A DNA stretch of 64,000 nucleotides from Mycobacterium kyorinense (GCF_002101735.1 NZ_LQPE01000158.1:25703-89702), one strand, 5' to 3'; shown: positions 17,506-25,897, counted from the stretch's first letter. A program made the numbers and translations. Notes: a model not told the origin generated them from the sequence alone.

Positions 17506-18131
17506 TGCGCTTTCTCCTCTCGGTCAGCCCAGCCGCCGCCCCACCGCGTCGAGTACCGGTCGATCGCGGCGGCCGCCTGATCCTCCAACCCGGACCGGTG
17601 CGCGATGTGCGCAGGCGCGTTGGAGGGCGTGTTCCACAGGTGACGCGCCAAGGGCAGCCCCAGCAGCACCACGGTTGCCACCGTCGGGCACAAGACAAGC
17701 ACGTCGGCGACCGAATGGCTACCGATCAGCATTCCCAGCGGCATCACTACGCCGAGAGCCGCGACAAAACAGGCGATTCCGCGGTGAAACCGGCCGGCCT
17801 CGGAATGCGGCCACGGATCGATCTCACGGCTGATCTCCCGCCCGTGATCCGACGTCGTGCAGGTGGACTTGACCGGGCAGCTGTTGCACACCACCGGCGA
17901 AGCACGGTACCGCATCACCCGGTGCTTGGGATCGAACGACGTCGGCCACAGCCACTGATCCTGCGGACACACCCATGCGTCATGGTCGGCGTGATAGGCG
18001 AAATCACCTGTGCGCCAACGCGCGGCCCGCTGCGATACCCGTCGGGCCATCACGTCGAAGCCCCACGCGATCGCGACCAGTACCAGCGCATAGCCGGCAA
18101 CCAGCCACACCGACGCCGCGGGAGCGCTCAC
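17502..18131 (-). CDS. Membrane protein with a Cys-rich CPQDQW/CNSCPVKSTC module
   Basis: 209 residues, not a family I can name. One N-terminal hydrophobic segment (~5-26), a ~80-residue hydrophilic part, then two hydrophobic segments (~117-165). The hydrophilic part has WVCPQDQWL and VVCNSCPVKSTCTTSD, four cysteines whose order resembles the Cys module of IS1182-type transposases, but there is no DDE core. It may bind zinc or an iron-sulphur cluster. GTG start lies 2 bases after the norB-type stop and the end overlaps the slipin gene, so the three form one operon. Confidence 0.75.
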   Translation of the reverse strand: MSAPAASVWLVAGYALVLVAIAWGFDVMARRVSQRAARWRTGDFAYHADHDAWVCPQDQWLWPTSFDPKHRVMRYRASPVVCNSCPVKSTCTTSDHGREISREIDPWPHSEAGRFHRGIACFVAALGVVMPLGMLIGSHSVADVLVLCPTVATVVLLGLPLARHLWNTPSNAPAHIAHRSGLEDQAAAAIDRYSTRWGGGWADREEKAQ

Positions 18132-18133
18132 CG

Positions 18134-20443
18134 TCAGGCCTTCTCCGGCGCCGCCGGCTGCACTTCGGTGAAGAGCGGATTTTCCGGCAGCTCGTCGCTG
18201 CTAGGCCCCGAGCGGATATGCCGGATTGCCGTCCACGCGATCCAGATGAACGGCAGCACCCCGCCGACGATCAGGATGAGATCGCCGGGCAACCGCAGCC
18301 ATTCCAGCAGCGAATTGCCGGGCCTAGTGAGGTATCCGAGTGAGCGCGCCTCGAAATAGCCGTCGTTGACCGAGTGGTACAGCTGCAACACGCCCAGCGG
18401 CAGCAAGGTGGCGAACACCATCCAGGCCAGTCCGAGGTTCATGCACCAGAACGACACTCGCGCCCAGCGCTCCGGCCACTTGTCGGCCGGGATGGCGTAG
18501 CGGAAGGCGAACATGGCCAGCCCGACGGCGAGCATCCCGTAGACACCCATCATCGCGCCGTGCGCGTGGTTGGCCGTCAGCGCCGTGCCGATCTGGTAGT
18601 AGGACACCACCGGTAGGTTGATCAAGAAGCCGAAGATCCCGGCGCCCAAGAAGTTCCAGAACCCGACGGCGACCAGGAACATCACCGCCCAGCGGTGCGG
18701 GAACGGCTTGTCGCCGCTCTGTTGCCGCGACCCCAGCTGCAGGAACGCCCACGCCTCGACGGTCAGGAAGGTCAGCGGAATCACCTCGGCAGCGGAGAAG
18801 AACGCGCCAAGTGCCATGTGCTCCACCGGGGTTCCGGAGAAATACAGGTGGTGCATGGTGCCGATGACGCCGCCCGCCGAGTACAAGATGATGTCGAGGA
18901 AGATCACCCCGAGCGCGATGCGTGGCCGTACCACGCCGAGCAGGACGAAGATGTAGGCCACCATCACCGTCGTGAACAGCTCGAGGAAGTCTTCCACCCA
19001 CAGGTGCACCACCCAGAATCGCCAGAAGTCGGCGACCGAGAAGTGGGTGTCGCTGCCGGCGAGCAGGCCGACGGCGTAGAACGCCGGAATCGCCAGGCCC
19101 GTGAAGAAAAACAGCCACGGCAGGTTCAGCTTCGACTCACTGCGCAACCTGGTGCGCATGCCCCGCCAGATGATCACGATCCACAAGAACAGCCCGACGA
19201 CCAGCAGGATCTGCCACAGCCGCGGCAGGTCCAGGTACTCCCACTGCTGGGAGAACAGGCCGCCCTCGCCGATCACGCCGTAGATGGACAGCGCCTCGGA
19301 GATCAACGACCCGGCCACCACCGCGACCAGCGCGCCCAGCAGCAGATACACCAGCAGATGTTGGCGGCGCGGTTCTCGACGAGTGATGAACGGCACCAAG
19401 AAGATTCCGCCCGCCAGAAACGCTGCGGCCGTCCAGAACAACGACAGCTGCACGTGCCAGGTCCGGGCCAGGTTGTAGGGCAGCAGCCGGGCCAGTTCGA
19501 TGCCGTAGAACGCCGACAGGTCGGCCCGGTAGTGCTCGACGGCCCCGCCCATCAGCGTCTGCGCCAAGAACAACACCGACACCACGGCGAAGATCCAGAT
19601 GGCACCCCGCTGCGCCCGGGTCAGGCTGACCTCGCCGGGCTGGCGGAACGACAATGTGGCCGCCTCGTCGCCGTGCCAGCCGATCTTCTGGCTCCACCGG
19701 CCGTAGACGGCGAACATGACCCCGGTCCCGCCGAGCAGCGCGATCAACGACAGCACCGACCACACGATCAGCTGAGCGGTCGGACCGTTGTCGACCCGCT
19801 GCTCGGACGGCCAGTTGTTGGTGTAGCTGTAGTTGTGGCCGGGCCGCTCGGCCGCTGAAGCCCACGCGGTCCACGCGAAAAATGCTGTGAGGTCGTGTAT
19901 TTCGGCCTTGTCGGTGATCATCTTCGGCAGCAGGCCGTATTTGGTGGAGTTTTCGCCGAAGTAGTCCGCGTAGTGGCGCTGGATGTCGGCGAACGCGCGG
20001 GCCTGTTGGTCGGTGAACACCAACGTCTTGGTGTGCGGGTTGTAGCGGTTGGTCCGGAATTCGGTGACCACCCGGTCATGGACGTCGGGCATCCCTTGCG
20101 CCCGAAGCTGATCGGAGACGTCGTCGGTCGCCATGCGCAGGTATTCCGCGGTGTAGTCCGGGCCGAGGTAGGCGCCGTGACCCAGAACCGAGCCGTATTG
20201 CTGCAAGCCGCGGGCCTGGTAGAGCTCCTGCCCGCGGGTGATCTGGGCGCCGGTGAACAGCACCTCGCCGGACTGGCTGACCACCTTGTCCGGCATGGGC
20301 ATCGAGGCGGCGTACGTGCGGTAGGCGAGGATGCCCATCACTGTGAAGCCGAAAATCATCACCAGGGCAACACCCTGAACCCAGCCTCTGCCGACCATCG
20401 GCCGTGCTTGGTCGGGAGGTGACGACGTCGTCTCGGTTGCCAT
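18134..20443 (-). CDS. norZ: Quinol-dependent nitric oxide reductase (qNOR)
   Basis: 769 residues, the normal length for a single-subunit qNOR. An N-terminal helix and extracytoplasmic domain (~30-230) without any CxxCH haem c motif are followed by the haem-copper oxidase-like membrane core. Metal and haem ligands are visible in RTWHVQL (~329), VHLWVEDF (~479), TMHHLYF (~531) and ANHAHGAMMG (~626). It reduces two NO to N2O using quinol, protecting the cell from NO. A GAAGGGA site precedes the ATG. It is divergent from the USP-devR-devS genes, with tandem DosR-like boxes between them. Confidence 0.95.
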   Translation of the reverse strand: MATETTSSPPDQARPMVGRGWVQGVALVMIFGFTVMGILAYRTYAASMPMPDKVVSQSGEVLFTGAQITRGQELYQARGLQQYGSVLGHGAYLGPDYTAEYLRMATDDVSDQLRAQGMPDVHDRVVTEFRTNRYNPHTKTLVFTDQQARAFADIQRHYADYFGENSTKYGLLPKMITDKAEIHDLTAFFAWTAWASAAERPGHNYSYTNNWPSEQRVDNGPTAQLIVWSVLSLIALLGGTGVMFAVYGRWSQKIGWHGDEAATLSFRQPGEVSLTRAQRGAIWIFAVVSVLFLAQTLMGGAVEHYRADLSAFYGIELARLLPYNLARTWHVQLSLFWTAAAFLAGGIFLVPFITRREPRRQHLLVYLLLGALVAVVAGSLISEALSIYGVIGEGGLFSQQWEYLDLPRLWQILLVVGLFLWIVIIWRGMRTRLRSESKLNLPWLFFFTGLAIPAFYAVGLLAGSDTHFSVADFWRFWVVHLWVEDFLELFTTVMVAYIFVLLGVVRPRIALGVIFLDIILYSAGGVIGTMHHLYFSGTPVEHMALGAFFSAAEVIPLTFLTVEAWAFLQLGSRQQSGDKPFPHRWAVMFLVAVGFWNFLGAGIFGFLINLPVVSYYQIGTALTANHAHGAMMGVYGMLAVGLAMFAFRYAIPADKWPERWARVSFWCMNLGLAWMVFATLLPLGVLQLYHSVNDGYFEARSLGYLTRPGNSLLEWLRLPGDLILIVGGVLPFIWIAWTAIRHIRSGPSSDELPENPLFTEVQPAAPEKA

Positions 20444-20523
20444 GCCGATTTCCCTTCTGGCGGCGGACAGGTTGCCCGGTATTTAACCCGCTGGGGCTTT
20501 CAGAAACGGAGAATTCTTCGGCA

Positions 20524-20543
20524 AAGGGGACCAATGGCCGGCA
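20524..20543. promoter_or_regulatory. DosR-like box 1 between norZ and USP
   Basis: AAGGGGACCAATGGCCGGCA keeps the GGGAC half and a degenerate GGCC second half of the DosR consensus. It is 81 bases from the norZ start and 87 from the USP start, so it could serve either promoter. Confidence 0.6.
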
Positions 20544-20544
20544 A

Positions 20545-20564
20545 TCGGTGACCAACGGCCCTGA
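20545..20564. promoter_or_regulatory. DosR-like box 2 between norZ and USP
   Basis: TCGGTGACCAACGGCCCTGA, offset exactly 21 bp (two helical turns) from box 1. Tandem boxes on one DNA face are typical of strong DosR promoters such as that of Rv3134c. Confidence 0.6.
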
Positions 20565-20629
20565 AAACGCGCCGTTTCGATTCCTAACGTGAGTATCGGA
20601 AAATCCGCTGGCCCGGTAAGGGGGTCGCG

Positions 20630-21385
20630 ATGAATGACTTTCGAGTCGCCCCGTCGGTTGTGGTCGGTGTCGACGGGTCGCGGGCGGCGTTGCGGGCAGC
20701 GGTCTGGGCGGTGGACGAGGCCGTCAGCCGGGACGTTCCGCTGCGCCTGATTTATGTCACCGCGGATCACCGTCAATTCGCCGACGCCCGGGTGGCGTTG
20801 AACGAGGCGCAGCGGGCGGCCGAGGCCTCCGGGCAGCCGGTCAAGGTCGAAACCGAGATCCTGCGCGGCGAGCCGCTGGCCACACTGGCCCGGGAGTCGC
20901 GGACGGCGGTCATGGTCTGTGTCGGTTCGATCGGGATCAAGCATGCATGCCACGGTGTCCGTTCCGTCGCGGCAGCTTTGCCCGGTTCGGCCCGCTGCCC
21001 GGTGGCGGTCATCCGCGCATCGCAGTCCGAGGCCCCAACATCCCGCAGTGTCGTCGTCGAAGCAGACAATGGTGTGGTGCTGCGACGTGCGTTCGAGGAG
21101 GCGAGGCTGCGGGGCGCTGTGCTGCGCACGGTCGGCACCTGGCGGGCCGAGGCGCCCGACGCCATCGCCGACGGCAGCCGGTTGGTCCGGGCACAACTGA
21201 ACCGGCAGATCGCCCGCTGGACGCGGTGGTATCCCGACGTGAAAGTCGAGCCGATGGTGGTTCGCGGCGCCCTCTGCGACTATTTGGCGAAGAACACCGG
21301 GTTCGCCGAGGTATTCGTGAGCGGCCGCGGCGACGTGGGTCGCGTCGGATGCTCGGTGCTCACGGTGCCGTGCAGCAACCTGTAG
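20630..21385 (+). CDS. Universal stress protein family, Rv3134c-like
   Basis: 251 residues. The N-terminal USP domain (~8-135) has VVVGVDGSRAALRAAVWAVDEA and CVGSIGI...CPVAVI; the second half (EADNGVVLRRAFEEARLRG) matches the degenerate second domain of Rv3134c. Rv3134c precedes devR in M. tuberculosis and is part of the DosR regulon; the same order is kept here, 13 bases before devR. Its biochemical role is not established; the ATP-binding glycine pattern is only partly conserved. Confidence 0.9.
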   Translation: MNDFRVAPSVVVGVDGSRAALRAAVWAVDEAVSRDVPLRLIYVTADHRQFADARVALNEAQRAAEASGQPVKVETEILRGEPLATLARESRTAVMVCVGSIGIKHACHGVRSVAAALPGSARCPVAVIRASQSEAPTSRSVVVEADNGVVLRRAFEEARLRGAVLRTVGTWRAEAPDAIADGSRLVRAQLNRQIARWTRWYPDVKVEPMVVRGALCDYLAKNTGFAEVFVSGRGDVGRVGCSVLTVPCSNL

Positions 21386-21398
21386 GGAGGGACCGCGG

Positions 21399-22049
21399 TT
21401 GGTCAGCGTCTTTCTGGTCGACGATCACGAGGTGGTCCGGCGCGGGTTGATCGACCTGCTGGGCGCCGACCCCGACCTTCAAGTCGTCGGTGAGGCCGGC
21501 TCCGTCGCCGAAGCGATGGCCAGAATCCCTGCGGCGCGTCCGGACGTCGCGGTCCTCGACGTTCGGCTGCCCGACGGCAACGGGATCGAACTGTGCCGAG
21601 ACTTGCTCTCCGCGATGCCCGACTTGCGCTGCCTGATATTGACGTCGTATACCTCCGATCAGGCGATGCTCGACGCAATTCTGGCCGGCGCCAGCGGCTA
21701 CGTCGTCAAGGACATCAAGGGAATGGAATTGGCCCGCGCCGTCAAGGATGTCGGGGCCGGGCGTTCGCTGCTCGACAACCGTGCGGCGGCGGCGTTGATG
21801 GCCAAGCTGCGCGGGGCGGCCGCGGAGCCCGATCCGCTGTCCGACCTGACCGATCAGGAACGCGTATTGCTGGGATTGCTGGCGGAAGGCCTGACCAACA
21901 GGCAGATCGCCGACCGAATGTTCTTGGCCGAGAAGACAGTCAAGAATTACGTGTCGCGGCTGCTGGCCAAGCTGGGCATGGAGCGCCGAACCCAGGCCGC
22001 GGTCTTCGCGGCCAAGTTGCAGCGGCCGCGGAGCGACAGCAATGGCTGA
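21399..22049 (+). CDS. devR: Hypoxia/NO response regulator DevR (DosR)
   Basis: 216 residues of the NarL/FixJ class, extremely close to known DevR. The receiver has FLVDDHEVVRRGL and phospho-acceptor Asp54 (VAVLDVRLPDG); the C-terminal LuxR-type helix-turn-helix is LTDQERVLLGLLAEGLTNRQ onwards with KTVKNYVSRLLAKLGM for DNA recognition. It starts at TTG 21399, preceded by AGGGAGGGA; no ATG or GTG fits the conserved N-terminus. It overlaps devS by 8 bases. It should activate genes with boxes such as those at 20524-20564 and 16683-16702. Confidence 0.95.
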   Translation: MVSVFLVDDHEVVRRGLIDLLGADPDLQVVGEAGSVAEAMARIPAARPDVAVLDVRLPDGNGIELCRDLLSAMPDLRCLILTSYTSDQAMLDAILAGASGYVVKDIKGMELARAVKDVGAGRSLLDNRAAAALMAKLRGAAAEPDPLSDLTDQERVLLGLLAEGLTNRQIADRMFLAEKTVKNYVSRLLAKLGMERRTQAAVFAAKLQRPRSDSNG

Positions 22050-23742
22050 ACGCCAGGGTCCACATCCGTTGCGCCACACTCTGTCTCAGCTGCGTCTGCG
22101 TGAGCTGCTGGTCGAGGTGCAAGAGCGGGTCGGCCAGATCGTGGAGGGCCGCGACCGCCTCGACGGGCTGATGGAGGCGATGCTGGCCGTCACCTCCGGG
22201 CTGGAGCTCGACACCACATTGCGCACTATCGTGCACACCGCCACCGACCTCGTCGACGCGCAATACGGCGCGCTGGAGGTGCACGACCCCGAGCATCGCG
22301 TCGTCGGCTTCGTCTACGAGGGCATCGACGACGAAACCTTCGGGCGCATAGGGCAACTGCCCGAAGGCCGCGGCGTGGTGGGCCTGCTGATCGACGACCC
22401 GAGGCCCCTTCGCCTGGACAACATCGCCGATCACCCGGCATCGGTCGGATTCCCGGCCAACCACCCGGTGATGCGGACATTCCTCGGTGTGCCGATCCGT
22501 ATCACCGATCGCGTCTTCGGCAATCTGTACCTGGCCGAGAAAGCCGACGGGGAGCGGTTCAGCGAGGACGACGAGGTTCTGGTGCAGGCGCTGGCGGCGG
22601 CGGCCGGCATCGCGATCGAAAACGCGCGACTGTATCAGCAGGCCACGGCGCGCCAGTCGTGGATCGAGGCGACCCGCGACATCGCCACCGAACTGCTGTC
22701 CGGCGCCGAGCCGGCGACGGTGTTCCGGTTGATCGCCGAAAGGGCACTTCACTTGACCGACGCCGAAGCCGCGTTGGTGGCCATTCCCGTCGACGAGGAT
22801 CAGCCTGCCGCGGACGTGGCGGAGCTCCTGGTGGTCGAAACCGTCGGCGACGCCGCGAAGCCTGCTGGGGGCCAAACGGTTCCGGTGGCGGGCACCGCGG
22901 TCGGGCAGGTGTTCACCGAACGCTCGCCGCAGCGATTGCCGCGCGTCACGTTCGACGGCGTCACGGACGCCGGGCCCGCACTGGTCCTGCCGCTGCGCAC
23001 CACCGACACTGTCGTCGGCGTGGTGGTGGTGTTCCGGGCCGACAAGGCAGCCCCTTTCACCGATGAACAACGGGACATGATGGCCGCCTTCGCCGATCAG
23101 GCGGCGCTGGCCTGGCAGTTGGCCAGTTCGCAGCGGCGGATGAGGGAACTCGACGTGCTGACCGAACGAGACCGGATCGCCCGCGACCTGCACGACCACG
23201 TCATCCAGCAACTGTTCGCGGTGGGCCTGTCGCTGCAGGGCGCTGTCCCGCGGGCGCGCAACTCCGAAGTGCGGCAACGACTCTCCGATGCCGTCGATGA
23301 CCTGCAAGCGGTGATTCAGGAGATCCGCACCACGATCTTCGACCTGCAGGGCGCCTCGTCGGGGACGACCCGCCTGCGGCAGCGGATCGACGAGGCGGTG
23401 GCACAGTTCGCGGGCTCGGGGCTGCGCACCACGGTCCACTTCACCGGGCCGCTGTCTGTGGTCGACGCGGCCTTGGCCGACCACGCGGAAGCCGTTGTGC
23501 GCGAAGCGGTCAGCAACGCGGCCCGGCATGCCCACGCGAGCGCGTTGACCGTGCAGGTGTCTGTCGACGACGACCTGCGCATCGAGGTCAGCGACGACGG
23601 GTGCGGGATGCCGGACAATGTCACCGAGAGCGGCTTGACCAACCTGCGTCGGCGCGCAGAAGAAGCCGGCGGTGCGTTCGCCGTCGAAAGCTCGCCCGAG
23701 GGAACTGTGTTGCGATGGTCGGCGCCGCTAGTGGGCCAGTAG
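22042..23742 (+). CDS. devS: Haem-containing sensor histidine kinase DevS (DosS/DosT)
   Basis: 566 residues: two GAF domains (~45-200 and ~215-365), a HisKA_3 dimerisation/phosphoacceptor helix and a HATPase domain. The expected haem ligand is His141 in FPANHPVMRTF, aligning with His149 of DosS. The phospho-histidine is His384 in RDLHDHVIQQL. N and G boxes are VREAVSNAARHAHA and VSDDGCGMP. It senses O2, NO or CO through haem and phosphorylates DevR. It overlaps devR by 8 bases and the convergent nitroreductase by 15. Confidence 0.95.
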   Translation: MAERQGPHPLRHTLSQLRLRELLVEVQERVGQIVEGRDRLDGLMEAMLAVTSGLELDTTLRTIVHTATDLVDAQYGALEVHDPEHRVVGFVYEGIDDETFGRIGQLPEGRGVVGLLIDDPRPLRLDNIADHPASVGFPANHPVMRTFLGVPIRITDRVFGNLYLAEKADGERFSEDDEVLVQALAAAAGIAIENARLYQQATARQSWIEATRDIATELLSGAEPATVFRLIAERALHLTDAEAALVAIPVDEDQPAADVAELLVVETVGDAAKPAGGQTVPVAGTAVGQVFTERSPQRLPRVTFDGVTDAGPALVLPLRTTDTVVGVVVVFRADKAAPFTDEQRDMMAAFADQAALAWQLASSQRRMRELDVLTERDRIARDLHDHVIQQLFAVGLSLQGAVPRARNSEVRQRLSDAVDDLQAVIQEIRTTIFDLQGASSGTTRLRQRIDEAVAQFAGSGLRTTVHFTGPLSVVDAALADHAEAVVREAVSNAARHAHASALTVQVSVDDDLRIEVSDDGCGMPDNVTESGLTNLRRRAEEAGGAFAVESSPEGTVLRWSAPLVGQ

Positions 23743-24732
23743 CACGGGGTGCCCGGTGCCGGCCCACTCGACGGTGTCGTCGACTGCGCGCCGGGGCGTC
23801 GGCGGCAGCGGGTCCGCGTTCACCGGCGCCCAGCCCACTCGAAGCAACATCTGCGGGAATCCGCTGGCGCCGAAGACATCCGAGCGCAGCACGGCCCGGG
23901 TTTCGGCGATCTCCAGCGGTTCGGTGATCGGGCAGCTGGCCAATCCCATCGCCGTCGCGGTCAACAACACCACGCTGGTTGCTTCGCCGGCACGCAGCCG
24001 GGCCAGCCGGTCGTCGGTCTGGGTTCCCAGGGCCAGTATGACGGCGTTGTCGTCGGCGGGTGACACGCCGGGTGGCTGTGCCAGCGCGGGACCCGCGAAC
24101 AGCCGTCCGGGTATCGCCGCGGTGGGATCGGGCGCCGGCGTGTTGCGTGCCGGTACGCCCTTCACCGAGCCGTACCGCCCGCTCCACGCAGTGAGTTCGG
24201 TGAGGTACTCATAGTCGGTCACGTGACGCCAGACCGCGTGCGCGACAATCTGGTTGAGTCGGTCGACGGTGTCGATCCGCCGCAGCATCACCCCGCTGCG
24301 GGCGGCGCGCGCCGCCATCAGCGCAATGTCGCCCGCGGCCACCGGCCAGGCGCTGTAAATTCGCCGATCGGTCCGGCGTCGCGGGATTGCGGCAGCCAGC
24401 ATGACGTCGACCTGCTCCACGTCGCGGCAGCACGTACGGATTGTCGCCAGGTGATCGGGGTTGTCCGGGTCAGGGAACCGCTCTACCGTGGCCCGCCAGC
24501 CCATCGCCGCGAGCGCGATCACGCAATGATTCAGCGCCGCACCGCAACTCAACATCAGATCGCGGCCGTCGGGGTCGGTGCTGGGCAGCTGTAAATCGGG
24601 GTCGACGTAGAGATGCACCGCGTCGTCGGTGACCTGCCAGCGCCACGGCTGAGAGTTGTAGATCGACGGCGCCCGGGCCGCCAGCGTCAGGACCGTGCGG
24701 ATGGTGTGGGTGTCCGGGAAGCGGGTGTTCAT
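23728..24732 (-). CDS. Acg-type nitroreductase family protein, Rv3131-like (second of two)
   Basis: 334 residues. RAPSIYNSQPWRWQV is the flavin-site signature, and GLASCPITEPLEI the second-half motif. It lies tail-to-tail with devS, as Rv3131 does with devS in M. tuberculosis, so this looks like a conserved DosR locus. It may be co-transcribed with the haemoglobin gene 101 bases upstream. Weak half-sites resembling a DosR box occur upstream (about 24817-24836), but the match is poor. Confidence 0.88.
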   Translation of the reverse strand: MNTRFPDTHTIRTVLTLAARAPSIYNSQPWRWQVTDDAVHLYVDPDLQLPSTDPDGRDLMLSCGAALNHCVIALAAMGWRATVERFPDPDNPDHLATIRTCCRDVEQVDVMLAAAIPRRRTDRRIYSAWPVAAGDIALMAARAARSGVMLRRIDTVDRLNQIVAHAVWRHVTDYEYLTELTAWSGRYGSVKGVPARNTPAPDPTAAIPGRLFAGPALAQPPGVSPADDNAVILALGTQTDDRLARLRAGEATSVVLLTATAMGLASCPITEPLEIAETRAVLRSDVFGASGFPQMLLRVGWAPVNADPLPPTPRRAVDDTVEWAGTGHPVLLAH

Positions 24733-24833
24733 CGGCGGCCGCCTTGCTTGCTCGTGTGGTCCCTCTTAGCGTCCCGCGGTGTTGTCGCGGTCGGCAGAGC
24801 ACAAAGTCTTCGGTTAGCAAGGACTTCGGACGG

Positions 24834-25238
24834 TCAGCGCGCGATCAGCGCGTTAAGTTCGGCCGCGTCGGTGCCGGTCAACCGCCGGTGCATGGCCCAC
24901 GCGATCCGCGCGGCCTGGACCTTCGCATGATCGGCGACCGGGCCGTCGTACATCTCGTCAATGGTGTTGTGCCACATGGTCAGCCAGCGCGTGAACTGGG
25001 GACCGCCCAGCGGCGTGCGGTGGTGGACCTGGCGGTGAACGTGAAGCGCGCTGCCGCGGTAGCGGCCCGCGCGGAACAGCACGGTCTCCCAGAAGTCGCA
25101 CATCACCGGGATGTGCGAGTCCAGCCCTTTGGCCCGCACCTCGGTGAACGGCTCGGCAAGAACGTCGTCGTCGAGGACCCGGCCGTAGAACCGGCGCAGT
25201 AACGCCTCGATGTCGGCGCGGGTACTCAGATCAGTCAT
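24834..25238 (-). CDS. Group III truncated haemoglobin
   Basis: 134 residues. The compact globin fold matches the group III/trHbP class: IEALLRRFYGRVLDDDVLAEPF at the start, FWETVLFRAGRYRGSALHVH centrally with the proximal histidine region, and FTRWLTMWHNTIDEMY in the G helix. Such proteins bind haem and may detoxify NO or peroxide; the function is not settled. It overlaps the upstream regulator gene by 8 bases, so it is translationally coupled to it. Confidence 0.9.
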   Translation of the reverse strand: MTDLSTRADIEALLRRFYGRVLDDDVLAEPFTEVRAKGLDSHIPVMCDFWETVLFRAGRYRGSALHVHRQVHHRTPLGGPQFTRWLTMWHNTIDEMYDGPVADHAKVQAARIAWAMHRRLTGTDAAELNALIAR

Positions 25239-25851
25239 GCGCGATCACCCGGGCGATGCACAGTTCGGGTTCGACGAACGGCTCGAGTTCGGCGTGGCCG
25301 GCGACCAAACCCTCCAACAGCCCCCGGTGCAGAGCACAGCCCACCTCCGGGTGGGCGGCGGCGAATCCTCTGACCGGGCAGGCGTGCAGGCGGATGGTTC
25401 GCGTGGCCGGGTCGTCGAGTGGGGCCGGTTGGGGCGCGAATCCCATCTGGTCGAAGACCTGCACTGTGAGCGCAGCCCGGCGATCCAGTGGCTCGTCGGC
25501 TGGTTCGGCTGCCGGCGAGTCGGCGGTGATGCGTTGCGCCCAGCGCCGTCCTGCGTGTTCGGCGCGGCGCTGGCGCTTGTCTGTGGTGTCGCCGAGCTCC
25601 AGCGCCAGGATCTCGGCGAGGCTCTGATAGTCCAGCCGACCCCGTGCGGCGACGTAGCCGGTGCGGGGACGGCCGACGCCCGCCGGGGCAATCCGCGTGC
25701 GCTCGACCAGGCCCTGCTCGCACAGCGTGTCGAGGTGAAAACGCACTGTGCTCACGTGAAGTCCCAGCTGCCCGGCGAGCTCCTGAGCGTCGACCGCTTC
25801 GTCATGCTCGCGGACCAGCCGCAGCACGCGGTCGCGTTGCCTGCCGTCCAT
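25231..25851 (-). CDS. Winged-helix regulator with three conserved cysteines (SufR/ArsR-like)
   Basis: 206 residues. An N-terminal winged helix (~1-75) has LAGQLGLHVSTVRFHLDTL and a wing PAGVGRPRTGY. The C-terminal part has Cys in HACPVRGF, EVGCALH and ELCIARV (C-x13-C-x25-C), the pattern of SufR-type regulators that hold an iron-sulphur cluster. NO destroys such clusters, so derepression by NO is a reasonable inference. A GGGAGG site precedes ATG 25851. It probably binds the AT-rich palindrome at 25878-25897 and controls the coupled haemoglobin gene. Confidence 0.85.
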   Translation of the reverse strand: MDGRQRDRVLRLVREHDEAVDAQELAGQLGLHVSTVRFHLDTLCEQGLVERTRIAPAGVGRPRTGYVAARGRLDYQSLAEILALELGDTTDKRQRRAEHAGRRWAQRITADSPAAEPADEPLDRRAALTVQVFDQMGFAPQPAPLDDPATRTIRLHACPVRGFAAAHPEVGCALHRGLLEGLVAGHAELEPFVEPELCIARVIAHD

Positions 25852-25877
25852 CGCGTGCCTCCCGGAGGCGGGATATT

Positions 25878-25897
25878 TAGAGGATAAATTTCCTCTA
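25878..25897. promoter_or_regulatory. AT-rich inverted repeat, probable operator
   Basis: TAGAGGA-TAAATT-TCCTCTA, perfect 7-bp arms, 27-46 bases upstream of the regulator start and 55 bases before fadD36. It stands out in a GC-rich background and is likely to overlap the promoter of the regulator-haemoglobin operon. Confidence 0.6.

Noticed and set aside
20492..20510. GGGGCTTTCAGAAAC near the norZ start as a third DosR box
   Set aside because: Only the left half resembles the consensus.
24817..24836. Possible DosR box before the second nitroreductase
   Set aside because: GGACTTCGGAC and nearby GGGAC half-sites occur, but symmetry and spacing are poor; not listed as a feature.
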